Of a DNA stretch of 64,000 nt, positions 45,139 to 57,201 are shown piece by piece. The stretch comes from Theristus sp. LFF4_11 (lineage: Eukaryota > Nematoda > Chromadorea > Monhysterida > Xyalidae), in NCBI GenBank assembly GCA_030248135.1, contig JASANC010000978.1:45671-109670 (forward strand), given 5' to 3'. A program made the translations under genes and the position numbers. The notes beneath the pieces were generated by a model that did no database searches, was not told the DNA's origin, and saw only the letters and a program-made list of their open reading frames with translations. Numbering within the stretch: position 1 is the first letter of the stretch; every line of letters starts with the position of its first letter.

Positions 45139-45704
45139 CAAGTTCGGAAAAATGCCTGAAGGGCAAGATTATTTCATTTCATTTTTTCATTATTTCAGAT
45201 AAAATTATTTCAGAATGACACAGATAGAAAAGTGTGACACAAGGATTTTCACAAGATCAAACATCTTATGAAACGTGTGTGAACTGGAAAGTTACAAACT
45301 GAAATAATATTTACGCCAATATCTTTTTTGTCATTCTCAAGGAAGGCACAATCTCTGTACAAATTTTATCTCACTTCATTTGATGCTGCAAAAAAATCAT
45401 TTGCTGCTGTGAACATGCTCTTTTTATTTGTGAATACTGTATCAAATGATTTGCTTAATATGGTGTTTGCGGGCGGAACCCTTTTACGATGAGTGCGGTA
45501 CTGCGGTCACAACCGGAGCCAGTGCCTTGAAATGACAAAAATATATTGACGTAAATATTATTTCAGTTTGTAACTTTCCAGTTCACACACGTTTCATAAA
45601 ATGTTTGATCTTGTGAAAATCCTTGTGTCACACTTTTCTATCTGTGTCATTCTGAAATAATATTTGGTCTTTTTCATGCCCTTCGGGCATTTTTCCGAAC
45701 TTGT
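45139..45704. repeat. Inverted-repeat element, arms about 180 bp
   Basis: The left arm begins AAGTTCGGAAAAATGCCTGA and runs through AATGACACAGATAGAAAAGT and GAACTGGAAAGTTACAAACT. The right arm is its reverse, ending CATTTTTCCGAACTTG. The spacer is about 220 bp. No TIR-type terminus or coding; a fold-back element lying just 5' of the first ERG exon seen. Confidence 0.75.
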
Positions 45705-45739
45705 CTTTTTCTTTTATATCTCAAAGAGTTTATAGGGTT

Positions 45740-47020
45740 TTAGCCTATCAGACGCAGCATAGTCGACTGCAATGGTTTCTGTTGCATTTGTACTCAGAGC
45801 AAGGATTTTTAGGAGCAAACCCTTCCGTAGACCCTTTTCAACCCAGGCATTGAATATTAACCAGGCATGGGTTAATATTCGCTTTTTGTTATTTGGCACC
45901 TAAACTATAGCCTATCAGACGCAGCATAGTCGATTACATGGATACCGTGGAATTTGAAATCAGAACAACGTTTTTTAGGAGAAAACCCTTTACGGGGACC
46001 CTTTTCAACCCAGGCACGGGTTAATATCAGCTTTCTGCTATTTGGCACCTAAACTATAGCCTATCAGACGCAGCATAGTCGATTACATAGATACCGTGGA
46101 ATTTAAAATCAGAACAACGTTTTTTAAGAGGAACCCTTTACGGGGACCCTTTTCAACCCAGGCACGGGTTAATATCAGCTTTTCGCTATTTGGCACCTAA
46201 ACTATAGCCTATCAGACGCAGCATAGTCTATTACATGGATACTGTGGAATTTGAAATCAGAACAACGTTTTTTAGGAGGAAACCCTTTACGGGGACCCTT
46301 TTCAACCCAGGCACGGGTTAATATCAGCTTTCTGCTATTTGGCACCTAAACTATAGCCTATCAGACGCAGCATAGTCGATTACATGGATACCGTGGAATT
46401 TGAAATCAGAACAACGTTTTTTAGGAGAAACCCCTTTACGGGGCCCTTTTCAACCCAGGCACGGGTTAATATCAGCTTTTCGCTATTTGGCACCTAAACT
46501 ATAGCCTATCCGACGCAGCATAGTCGATTACATGGATACTGTGGAATTTGATATCAGAACAACGTTTTTTAGGAGGAAATCCTTTACGGGAACCCTTTTC
46601 AACCCAGGCACGGGTAAATATCAGCTTTTTGCTATTTGGCACCTAAACTATGCCTATCAGACGCAGCATAGTCGATTACATGGATACCGTGGAATTTGAA
46701 ATCAGAACAACGTTTTTTAGGAGGAAACCCTTCCGGGGACCCTTTTTATACCAGGCACGGGTAAAAACAGTACCCTTTTCAACCCCGGCACAGGTAAAAA
46801 ACAATGTTTCACAATTCAGCACTAAGCCTATCAGACGCAGCATGGTCGATTACATGAATACCGTGGAATATGAAATTAGAACAACGATTTTTACCAGGAA
46901 ACCCCTTAACGGGCACTCTTTTTATACCCGGCACGGGTAAAAACAGTTTTTTTCACAATTCGGCACCTAGCCTATCAGACGCAGCATGGTCTATTACATA
47001 GGATACCGTACAATTTGGAA
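45740..47020. repeat. Satellite, about 148-bp unit, nine copies
   Basis: The phrase CCTATCAGACGCAGCA recurs at 45744, 45911, 46060, 46208, 46357, 46505 (one mismatch), 46653, 46827 and 46971, i.e. spacings of 144-174 bp, mostly 148-149. Units share TGGATACCGTGGAATTTGAA, CAACGTTTTTTAGGAG and CAACCCAGGCACGGGT. Inner units are most alike and the outer ones more diverged, as expected for homogenisation by unequal exchange. Confidence 0.9.
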
Positions 47021-47070
47021 TTCGAATTTGAACACAACTTTAGATTTTTTGTGGACACCGAAACGGTCGA

Positions 47071-47098
47071 CAACAACAACAACAACAACAACAACAAC
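47071..47098. repeat. (CAA)n microsatellite
   Basis: Nine CAA units just outside the satellite. Confidence 0.9.
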
Positions 47099-47099
47099 C

Positions 47100-50000
47100 T
47101 GAATTTTTTTTCGGTTTTTTTGTTCTGTAAAATCACAGAAGCAACCGATGTTTAATTTTTTGGTTTGGATGGATAGGGTATCGGGCCACCTTAGCACAGC
47201 AAATAGCATTTCTTGGTTTAGTCATTTATCATGAATGTTATGGTCGATTGAAATTTCAAAATATTCGCAATGAGCTTTCTGAAATAATATTGTGGGACTG
47301 CGCTGCCGCGCGTCCCACGATAGTTCCCAGCAAACGTAAATAAAATCAGGAGAGCACGAATGAGTGGACGCGAAAACATTTCAACAAAAGGAGTACTCAC
47401 ATAAACTTCATGATTGTAGAAAACCCCTACAATTTCTGTTCCATTGATCCTGATTCAACAAACGGAAGTTCACCACGTTTGAAAGAGAATGGACGCTACG
47501 ATTTCATTATTTATCCTAAGCTCGGTGTTTCAAAGTGAAAATAACTCAGTTAGCGTGACGTCAGATGCAGTAAGTACAAAACAGCAAGTTGTCTCAAAAC
47601 AAATTGCTTCATCATGGCAGAGTATCATAAATAACCCTTGTTATGCAATAGTAAAACAATTGAAGTTGTTACGTAGTACAACACACTTGTCTCATCCGAT
47701 CTAGAATGGTCACTACTGTGCAATCGTTGTTTTTCATTGAATTGTGTGAATAAGCTTCTAATACACAAAAACGAACCAATATACAGTACATGTAGTTGTC
47801 TCTATTCTTTGATTACATTCCACAGTTATGGTCAGAAAAAAATCTTAATCGGCGGCAAACAAAGACAAACAGTTTCAGTTAATGCTGATGGTCACGCATG
47901 TGAGCGCCATAAGAACTTGAGCAGCGGCAAAGCTTTGTATTTCGCAGTTACAATAGTGCAGTTTCATACAATGTACATCACAGCTGTAGAGATGAAAGCA
48001 CAACAGAACGGAAGGGCTACAAAAGCGAATAATATCGCCTCTTTATGGATCCATAAAAACCCTAGCCTGGGAACCGCCCCGCTATGTATGCTCTATGGAG
48101 CTCATAAAACATACGGGAGGCAGCGTCAAACGTCAAAAAAACATGCGAGCAGTTACGACCAGTCAATACCAGTACATTTTTGAGCTTGCATTTGTTGTCC
48201 GGGACACATATCATTCCAGATGGCAAACTGGTTGTAGATGTTAAGATTTACAGTTGTTTGAATCCCCCTCACACCACAAAACGCTTTCAAAAACTGAAAA
48301 CGATGAAGTCATGGTGTATTTTACACCCATTGTGCAAATAAAAATGCCGAAACCTGATATCAGTTATTGAATTTGTCTAATCTTGCAAAGCTGCGGGTAC
48401 CTGCTGTGGAATTAGTGTTCAGTTACACAAATACACTGTAATTTTGTGGCAAAAATGTGGGTTGGCAAACGAAGACTTTAAAAATCAATTCTGTGTTCAA
48501 ACACAGAGTTTGAAATTTCGTGGCCTAAAATTTACAGATGTGACTCTGTGTGTCACCTAACATGCTGCAGAGCAGCCATAACAGCCAAACCAGAACAAAT
48601 AGTCAGCGCTACTCTGCTTTTGAGGGCTTGCGTCTCCGTTATCTGCATGAACTGTAAAGCTATGTTTTATTCCGTAGGTATTTCAAAAAATAATGATAAT
48701 TTATCGGCGAACTATATGACCAAATGTTCATGTCAAAACAAATCGAATACACCCCATAATATTTCAAATTTCAATATTCCAAAATAAATTAGTTTGGTTG
48801 CAAGCCAGCGGGTAAAGCATGCTTATGGAAGCGCAATAGATGAAATGTAACCGGTTGTGCTAATATTGAGCACACGTCTGCTTTTGTACAACGAAAGCTT
48901 GTAGAGATACATGTACCCATGCTTGCACGTTTGGGTTAAAATTTGGCAACAATAGTGTTTGTTCAAAAAATATTAGCGGCATGGTTATTTATTACTTTGC
49001 ATAAAATATAGTGACATGAATCGGTGGCTACATGTATACGTACATATATGGATAAGGTGGCTTCAAAGATCATATGTCTTCATGGCTTTTGAAATATCTG
49101 CAACTGAAGCCATGTGACAGTGCTCTGTTGCATGTAATATGGGTAAGTAAGGTCCTGCAAGTGCGTGGACAATATACACATGGACAAATAAATGCCCATG
49201 TAGGAGCAACAACATGTGCGTACGCACTTCCCAACGGCAAGGCAAGCAGCTATTTGAACATATCTACGGTAGATACTAGTATGCACCTGCAAACTGATCT
49301 AAAAATGAACGCACAAAACAAGCTCCCACGTTGAGATTGCAATTTCTATTCATCGGCTCACATGTAGATGGTTATACATAAGTTCTCTAAAGAGAGTTCA
49401 GTTTTTCCAAAACTGAAACTACACGCAGAACCCATACAGTTTGTGAACTCTGAACATCTCTAACTTCACATATTGTAACAAAGATAAACAAAATGATCAA
49501 CAACGATCCGTTGAGCAACAAAGTCGCCCGCCAAAGCTTGTTGAAGACAATGCAAAACTTGCTCAACAGATTTTCTGGTGGGTATCAAACAAACTCTGTT
49601 GTCTACTTGTTTAACTTTTTCTTCGTGTCGATGATCCGACTGTCAGTTGATGCTGATCAGGTGCGGTTCAAAATAAAAACGATGCACTCAGTTTTGATGA
49701 TATATGGAAATACATGATGACAGATATCATCACAGCACGTGCAAACAACTGACAACAGCTCAATGAGGATATACAGAAAAACAATGTGTTGTGGGTATGG
49801 CAGTAACCATCGGCTTGCATGTAGATCACACCCAACAGTCGTCAAATAGCATGCACATTATGTACTGCGTGATGCTATGTATCGTTGCCATCAGCTAACA
49901 ACATGCATAGATGATTTTAATGGTTGGCAACAACATAGATGTAGATGCGATGTACTGCATTGCACGTGTGAAATGCAAACCATATGCAAATGCAAACATG

Positions 50001-50490
50001 TTCTACATGTGCGCTATAAACGGAGCAATAGGATGCTGGTAAAAGAAACAGTAAGAATTGCCTGAAGCTTGATGTCACACGAACGCACGGGAATAATCTG
50101 AAAATGGCCACAAGCATGTGTTTAAATTGTACAAAGTGAAACATATGTACAATCTCACTTTTGTAAGTAATAAAACTGTATATCACAAAGGAAACGACTA
50201 CAATAATACCTAATGTATGTACACTGTACAGGCATTACGATCGAAACAACGTAATTCGATTTCGATATTCTATCGTTATCGAAACTTTGTTTGCGATTGA
50301 TCATGCCTTTTGCATCATGCCCTCAATGCACTGAAAAACAAAACAATAATGTTCTAAACTCGGGCTCTCGTAAGCGCTAAGCAGAATTCAAAACTGCATG
50401 AGTTACCGACACAGTTATAAATATTGTGAATCCACCCTACGACCGCAGTTCGCTGTCAGTATGTGGCGATGACGTGTTGAATGGGATGAG
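47100..50490. other. No gene supported
   Basis: The ORF at 47737-48183 (plus, 148 codons) has no family-like features. On the minus strand TTTAT|GTGAGT near 47400 ends a short open stretch but cannot be tied to ERG. Nothing else assigned. Confidence 0.35.
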
Positions 50491-50499
50491 CCTACCTAG

Positions 50500-50735
50500 G
50501 ATTAGGGGGTTTAAATTTTTTTATTTTTTTCGTTTTGTTAAATTTGGAAATTTATTAAACTTAAAAAAATGAATTTTTTTCTCTTTGCTCGATTTGAATG
50601 AAAATGAAATTTCGAATGAAATTTCGATTTTTGCATATTTTTTGAAAGTTCAAACAAAAAAATTTGTCCCAAACTTTCTTGTGTACTTTGCTATGTGCCA
50701 TTATTAGGTCATTTTGATCGTCGTACTCCATGTTT
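50500..50735 (+). repeat. Dispersed repeat, paired with 62680-62870
   Basis: Shares TTTTTTGAAAGTTCA, CCCAAACTTTCTTGTGTACTT (TTCCTTGTGTGCTT in the other copy) and ATTATTAGGTCATTT, with a T-rich stretch before them. Same orientation, about 12 kb apart. Confidence 0.55.
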
Positions 50736-51119
50736 TTCAATTTGGATAACTTTTGGGGTCAATTTGTAGCGTTGAAATAACTGGGGTGAGTTGAAATGTC
50801 GTTTTAGACATTGTTGTGTTGCAACCAAAACATGTTTTTAGTCGGTTGGCCAAATGATGAAATCTTGTTGTTTGATGTGCGTGTGAATTTGGGGTCGACA
50901 ACGAAGTCTTGCGATATAACGTTAAACGATTGGGGCGGAAGTGTTGGTCAATACCACAGCATATGACGATTTTTCAGATACCCGATAAATTTACTGTTGA
51001 AAATGCAACTTTCCCTCTATGAAATGGACAAAATTTCAATAAAACACAATTTGCGCTCTTGCAGTTCACCGGGTCGCACTAAAAATATTCTAACTCAGCT
51101 CGACGAGACGCATCGAGCG

Positions 51120-51235
51120 AACATAAAGCGTCATTCATAGAAGTTGAAGCGCGTCAGCGCGCTTCAGCGCGCGTCACTTCGCTACACATTTCATGAAGCA
51201 AAAAACAGCGTAGCTTCAGCGCGCGCGTTCATGAA
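51120..51235. repeat. GCGCG-rich imperfect inverted repeat
   Basis: Two facing blocks, TTCATAGAAGTTGAAGCGCG and GCTTCAGCGCGCGCGTTCATGAA, with repeated CAGCGCGC words between. Unusually CpG-rich for this window. Confidence 0.5.
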
Positions 51236-51309
51236 TAGACCTTAAATTGTAAAAAATTTTTTAAAAAATTTGTAAATTTAAAAAAGTTGAATTTTCTTTT
51301 TTCTTAACC

Positions 51310-51468
51310 CTACAGTCAATTTCGCTAATATATGCAACTAGCTGATTGGTTGGTCATAGCAACTCTCAGCGCTGATTGGTTAATCATGAGGTGTTCTCAG
51401 CGCTGACTGGTTGGTCATCACGTCATGTTCGCGTCATGTTGCATATATTTTTCAGATGGACTGTAGTG
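51310..51468. mobile_element. Small MITE with internal tandem repeat
   Basis: Ends ACAGTCAATTTCGCTAATAT and, reversed, ACAGTCCATCTGAAAAATAT, both followed by ATGCAAC. Inside, the phrase AGC(GCT)GATTGGTTGGTCAT occurs three times. About 160 bp in total. Confidence 0.6.
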
Positions 51469-52849
51469 TATGCCCACCCTAGACGCCTAAATGTGGGGCG
51501 ACCACATGATGCCCTACGCGAGACGATTCAAAACGGAGTTCGTTAGTTTTGTCGTTTATTGTGATGTCAGAAGCAGAATATGGTTGGCGCTGTGCGTGAA
51601 CAAAAGCACTGAAAGATTGACAATAAAATTGTTTAATTGTTATACGTGTGGAAAATTAACATGACAAATAAAGTAGTTTAGCAAAGTTACAGGTAGGAAC
51701 GATATTAGTTCTGTAACAGTCGACACGCAATAATATCCATCGCTTCTCTGTCGCCCTTCAAGCCGCCCTAGTTGCTTTATTTGACCGATATGAACATGTA
51801 CTTGAAGGCACATTATGAATAGGTATTATGTTAAAACACCCAAGCAGATTCTAGGTGCTCATTAAAACACGTGTGCTGTGCGATGATTTCTTTCTTAGCT
51901 AGATGGAATTGAAGCAGCCGAGGAAACCGCAAGCTACAGTATTACAGTGTATATATATATATGTACAGTTTTCTCGGTCTATTGTAACTCCGCTTACATA
52001 ATAATAGTTGTGAAAATCATCTAGTCAGTCGATTGTTATATGGATAAAAATTCCGCATGAGTACTGAAGTTGAAACAAGTTACTGAAAAGAATTTCTTCA
52101 AAACGCAGGCCTTGATATTGGGCACAGTTCCCATCGAGACGGAGCATGTTGTCATGAGCATCTGAACGTGGTAGGTGAATTGATGCTGCGATGAGGTGAA
52201 TGGTAGCAGAAGTACTGTTTAAAATACAGGCTGTTTCAAAAGTAGTGGGTAGCAGTTTTTTGACGCGTTATTTCTCGAGTTGTGTTGAACTTTGTTGTAA
52301 AGTTGAATTTTCTTTGAAACGGGTTCCGCTATCTTCCATCTGTTTATATCCCCGAGTTAGCTTGCAACTGATTTTGGTTCAGTTGCTCAATGCGAGAACC
52401 GCACCAAATGGCAGCTACCTTGTGTTGCACTTTTAGCACACCATCCTTTCAGTCAAAAAGTGAAAATTTTTACTTTTTGTCAAATAATTGTCAAAAACAT
52501 ACAAATGGAAAAATATATTTTTGTTCAAATGTGAACCAAAGTTTTGCAAAATTTCCAAATTTTAGACTTATGTTCCTCTTTATTGTTATTGTTATGTTTT
52601 GTTTGATCACCGTCTATTGTGGATTTATTCAAACGTGTCCGGACTAACGTGACGTCATTTTATTTAAAAACGCCCGTTTGTCAAAGTACAGGCACTAAAA
52701 TTTCAGTTTGGTGTGACTGATTCGACATTCACCATTTGTTTACGGGAAGAAATCGGCTAAACGGATAGTCTGGTTTGCTGTGAACGACAAGCGCATGTTT
52801 TGTGGCACATGACGTCATTTCAGTGGGACACGTTTAAAAAATAGGCCAT

Positions 52850-54120
52850 ACTTTTCTGCATCACTCACTTCACACCATACCGTGCGACGGTGTGGGGCAC
52901 CAATGTGCGAAGCCCTCAAAACCGGTGTGCAACCCGCAAAAAATTTTTGCGGTGGCATTTTGGCGGCACCGGTTTGAGGGCTGTGCACCTAGAGATGTCA
53001 AAAAAATCCCTATTTTTTTAATTAAAAAAAAATTTTAAACAAAGTTGTTTAGAATTTTTCAGGGAGTCCGAATATCACTGTCTGAGAACCAACCGACTTA
53101 CCATATGACCCCCACTCATATGGGAGGAGGGTGAAAAATTCAGATATGGCTTCGGCGATCCCATTTTTCCACCGACGACGTCGTGCCTCGTGTTTTGTCC
53201 CTCAATTTCCCTCAAATAACAAACAAGCAACTCACCAGTGTGATGGAACTGACGACGACTGACGACACGAGTCGATCATGTCTCACCAAGGCTAAAAAAA
53301 GTCGATAAATCGATCCAGAATACCACCTGCAGAGTTGAAGACTATGTCACAAAGTAAAGTCAAAGAAAATTTTTGTTGAACTTTCAAAAAATTATGCCAA
53401 AAAGTTCCACAAGTTTGCCTGACGAATTCTAGTTAATCAGTTGAGCTAATAACGTTTATCATTGACCGGCGCTTCACACTGTTCGGATGTTTCTGCTGAA
53501 TTCTGCATCGAACTATCTGTTTGGAAGGTTCACCGTTCATTTTTTATTCAAAATTCGTCAATGCTCTACTTTTGGAACACTCTGGCGTAAAACTATTCAG
53601 GTCAGGCAGGCACTATTCACTTTTATAGAACTGACCACTGGTTGTCGTTTTTATAGAACTGGAATCTTCAATTTTGAAACGTTACGAGAAAACTTGATCG
53701 AGAATGTTGGTTCGTTGAGGGAGGTTGATAGTTGAGGGATGCAAATCTAGGCATTCTTGAAGAAAAGCGGGGACTGAATGACTGATAATGCGGCTCCCCC
53801 GCTCCCATATGCCAAAAATAAGGGAAACAAAACCGAAAACTAACACGCATTTTTGATATTATTTTTGAAAAACCTGAAAAAATTTGAAAAAAACGAAAAA
53901 AATTTCAAAAAATTTAAAAAAAATTTTTTTTAAAAAGCTTATTTTTTTTACTTTAAACATTTTTTTGAAGCTTACATCTCTATGTGCACCATTTGCTAGA
54001 CAGCCTGTGCAATGAAGCAAAGCTCGCAAAGTTTTTGCGGGCTGCACACCCCCCGGTTTGAGAGCTGCGCACATCGGTACCGCACACGGTGACGCGGGTG
54101 AGATGGGGAGTGCTGTTGGA
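52850..54120. repeat. Inverted-ended repeat split by a hAT insertion
   Basis: The left part, 52850-52989, and the right part, 53983-54120, together match the intact copy at 24840-25100 (GGTTTGAGGGCTGTGCACC on the left; GCAATGAAGCAAAGCTCGC on the right). The break falls exactly at the duplicated TGTGCACC. Confidence 0.75.
52982..53990. mobile_element. hAT-like non-autonomous element, 993 bp, perfect 8-bp duplication
   Basis: Element 52990-53982 begins TAGAGATGTC and ends ACATCTCTA, with TGTGCACC directly repeated at 52982-52989 and 53983-53990. TIR (TAGAGATGT, 9 of 9) and duplication length fit hAT. The interior is AT-rich at both ends and has no transposase ORF. Confidence 0.88.
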
Positions 54121-56438
54121 ATGAGTGACAGTGCTGACCAGCTTTTGTGTAGAACGTGATGCGCACAGAGGGTGACCGTTGGGGGGGCTGCAGCACGGAC
54201 GCCTCACGGAACACAGCCGTATGCAGCGCCCGCCGTGACTCGGCGCTCGTTTCTGCACCGTACCTGTTTTATGAACAAACACTGTGCAATTCACACAACC
54301 GTGTGCAAGCATGTGATCACGTCCATCCAGCAGTTGATTTCAACCCAGTCAACAGTGCACAGTGCGTTGCGAAAGTTTTTCAAAGAAAATTTGCAAAAAG
54401 GCATACATGAAGTCACAAGTGGCCGGCTTTTGCATGATTTCCGATTTGGTATAACCGGTGACGTTTAGAAACTCATCGTTGCAGTGAACGATCTTTGCCG
54501 AGTCCGTTAGCTTTGTGCACAAAAGCACGGGCGTTCCTGGAACAAGGAGTCAACACCAAGCGATTCTCCAAAACGTGTAAATTGTCGGTTTGCTTGAAAA
54601 CATGTGCCACACACTTGGGGCCGTTTGTTACTTTGGCAGCTGCACAAAAGCGATGCAAAAGTCAATTTTGTTCAATAAAATGTCTTTCAATAAAATGTCT
54701 AGTAGACGTTCTCAGTGATGCTATAATGTGCAACTATGTGTCTCACTTGTCTCCTGTTGAACGTACTGCTGCAGTAGCAGCGCAAACGCATTTGTGCCAG
54801 TGGCGCCGAGTCTTTGATGCGAGTAGCGCAGTGAGCGCGGCATTTCACCGACTTGGCTTAATTGAAACGCACGTTTCAGGTGCTCTGATTGCGAACATTT
54901 TTATCGTTCCTTCTGCACGACTCCGAATGCTACCGTTGTTTTGTCTCGGTCGCTGCGTTATACTCGCAACACGCATGTCTCTAGTATGAATAATTGTTTC
55001 GGAAACTTTTCCGCAGAAGGCTGAAAACGAATTTTTTGTTCGTGGTCGTTATTCAGAGTGGAAATTGTTTAAAAACGTTTTTCTTCAAATTAAAAAAAAT
55101 ATATTACAGCAGAACATCAAACATACCAAGTCTGCAGGGCCGGTGTCTTGACACTTCATTACGAATTCAGTAGGATTGTTTTAGTATTCTAGATCTACCC
55201 CACTGACGGTTTCCACTTTATTTTTGTCTTTCGGCTGCCCTCGTCATCGCTTTGGTGCTACAGCCACACTGCGCGTACTGATTTCCGTTTATGTCCTTGC
55301 TATTGCTGTAACAAATTATGTACATGAAATTTAACCAATGCGGTTCATTAACCACATTATCACAATGGGTGGAGCTGGAGAGGACTTTCCGAAAGTGCTT
55401 TGAAGCCTTTGAACTTAAAAACTTTGTAATATCAAGTACTTCTTTGCGAAGTTTAGAACAAATTATTTGGCGTTTGCGTGCACCTGTTCAGAAGCTCCAT
55501 TCACGGTGTATCATGAATTTTGCTTGTGTTGCTCATCTGACCTGAGCGTGTTTCACCGCAATACTTCGGAGCATAAATACTGAAGATAACACACGATACG
55601 GTTACCATTTCACTTTGGTAAACAGTAAAATAAAATCCATTGAGTTTTTGCCGTTTCGCTGCCAAATATCATTTTACGTTTCAATAAATTGTTGTTGCAT
55701 ATGGGTGGTCTCAACAACGTTGCCAAATTAGCCAACGTGTGCATAACCAGTCATTGGTTTCATTCAATCCTAAACATCCATTTTAAAATAAATAAACACC
55801 GGTACGGTGTCTCGTTGTATTATGTTTTGTGCTTGATACACAGTTTGACGAATGGACGATTTCAAAGGAGCAATTTTTCAACAAACAGCGCACATGTGTG
55901 AATTTCTAAACAGCGGACTGAACAGCGTGCCCCGTGCACAACGCTGATGTTCTTTGTAACTGACGACCGTTGATAATAAAGCGACGTGTATGACGTCAGC
56001 AGAAGTCTGTATGCAGTGGATCGCAGATGCACGGCCCACTGGCTGCATAAATCATCAATGTTGCTTGTGCGAAAACGCTGGACACTCCGAGCGAGCGCCG
56101 TTTGTTTGCGCCCGCGATACGGAACACCGAAAAAAACAGATCACTTGCTGCGTTCTTTTAGTGTGACGCTAAAAGTCGGGTGCAAAAAGTGGATTGCGCA
56201 AAACAACAACATGATCTGATAGCAATGCACTGCGCGTTCTGCAGCAGCATATACTACGGATGATTCATGAAAGATTGACTGACTTTGTATAAGCCTCGAA
56301 AGCAGAGCTCGGTTGAAAAACAAGAAATAGACATGTTTGATGCATGTACCTTGCATTGAACAGTATGGCAGCGTTACATCTGCAGATTCAACAAACAAAT
56401 ATACATAGATGTGTAACAATTCTTTGCCGGTGCACATA
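54120..56438. other. No gene supported
   Basis: The plus-strand ORF at 54495-54989 (164 codons) is Ala/Cys/Leu-rich without motifs; treated as chance. Confidence 0.35.
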
Positions 56439-57201
56439 TACAAACAAGGTCATAAAAAACGCCAATTTTTAAAATGCTTCGATCTCGCGACTGCATTAAT
56501 GTCTGAAGCTGAAATTTTTGCACCCCTTCTGGTCATTTGGTTGCCATGTGTTGTGTAAAATTTCAGCCAAAAAAAGTATTATTAACTGTGTTCAACACAA
56601 CGGTACTTTTATCCGTACTTTTACATTTTCACTTCCTTTTTTACATTTTCAAGCATCGGTATACACGTCATCATGATCGTTTAAGTTTTCTTCTGCCAAT
56701 ACCACATCGCGTCTTCTTTTTCACTGTTATCTGCTCCATAATAGTCTTGTGTTAGTCGCTTAAACTGTTCAATTTCACGGTTGAGCAGATCAACAGTGAT
56801 CGGTCCGCTGCATCGCAAAGTTCTGCAAGGCTTCAGACATCGATTGCAAGCGGTCATTGAAAACAACGGTGGACACATTGAACAGTTTAAGCAGCGCAAA
56901 AACCAGACAATTATGAAGCAGATGACAGTGAAACAGTAGACCATGTGATATTGACAGAAGAAGACTTGAATGATGATGACGACGTGTATACCGATGCTTA
57001 AAAATGTAAAAAACAGTGAAAATGTAAAAGTTGGATAAAAGTGCCGTTGTGCCTATAACAGAGTTATTTTTTTACGGCTGAAATTTTTACACAATAAATG
57101 GCAAACAAATGACTATAGGTGTTGCAAGTTTCAGCTTCAGGCATCAATGCAGTCGCGAGATCGAAGCGTTTTAAAAAAATGACGTTTTTTATCACCGTGT
57201 A
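56439..57201 (+). mobile_element. Mariner-type derivative, second copy of 19923-20830, uninterrupted
   Basis: The left end is worn (AAGGTCATAAAAAACGCCAA); the right end, reversed, is TACACGGTGATAAAAAACGT. The interior reads GFRHRLQAVIENNGGHIEQF near 56827-56886, a transposase-end relic, followed by an acidic tail with stops. It supplies the empty site for the nested hAT in the other copy (GTTGTGCCTATAACAGAGTTA). Confidence 0.8.

Noticed and set aside
47385..47470. Possible minus-strand exon ending TTTAT|GTGAGT
   Set aside because: The open stretch before the donor is under 20 codons beyond a stop, the acceptor is ambiguous, and the phase does not fit the next ERG exon.
47737..48183. 148-codon plus-strand ORF
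   Set aside because: No recognisable domain, and flanking sequence gives no splice or promoter support.
54495..54989. 164-codon plus-strand ORF rich in Cys, Ala and Leu
   Set aside because: No motif and no repeat of cysteine spacing typical of a secreted domain; treated as chance.
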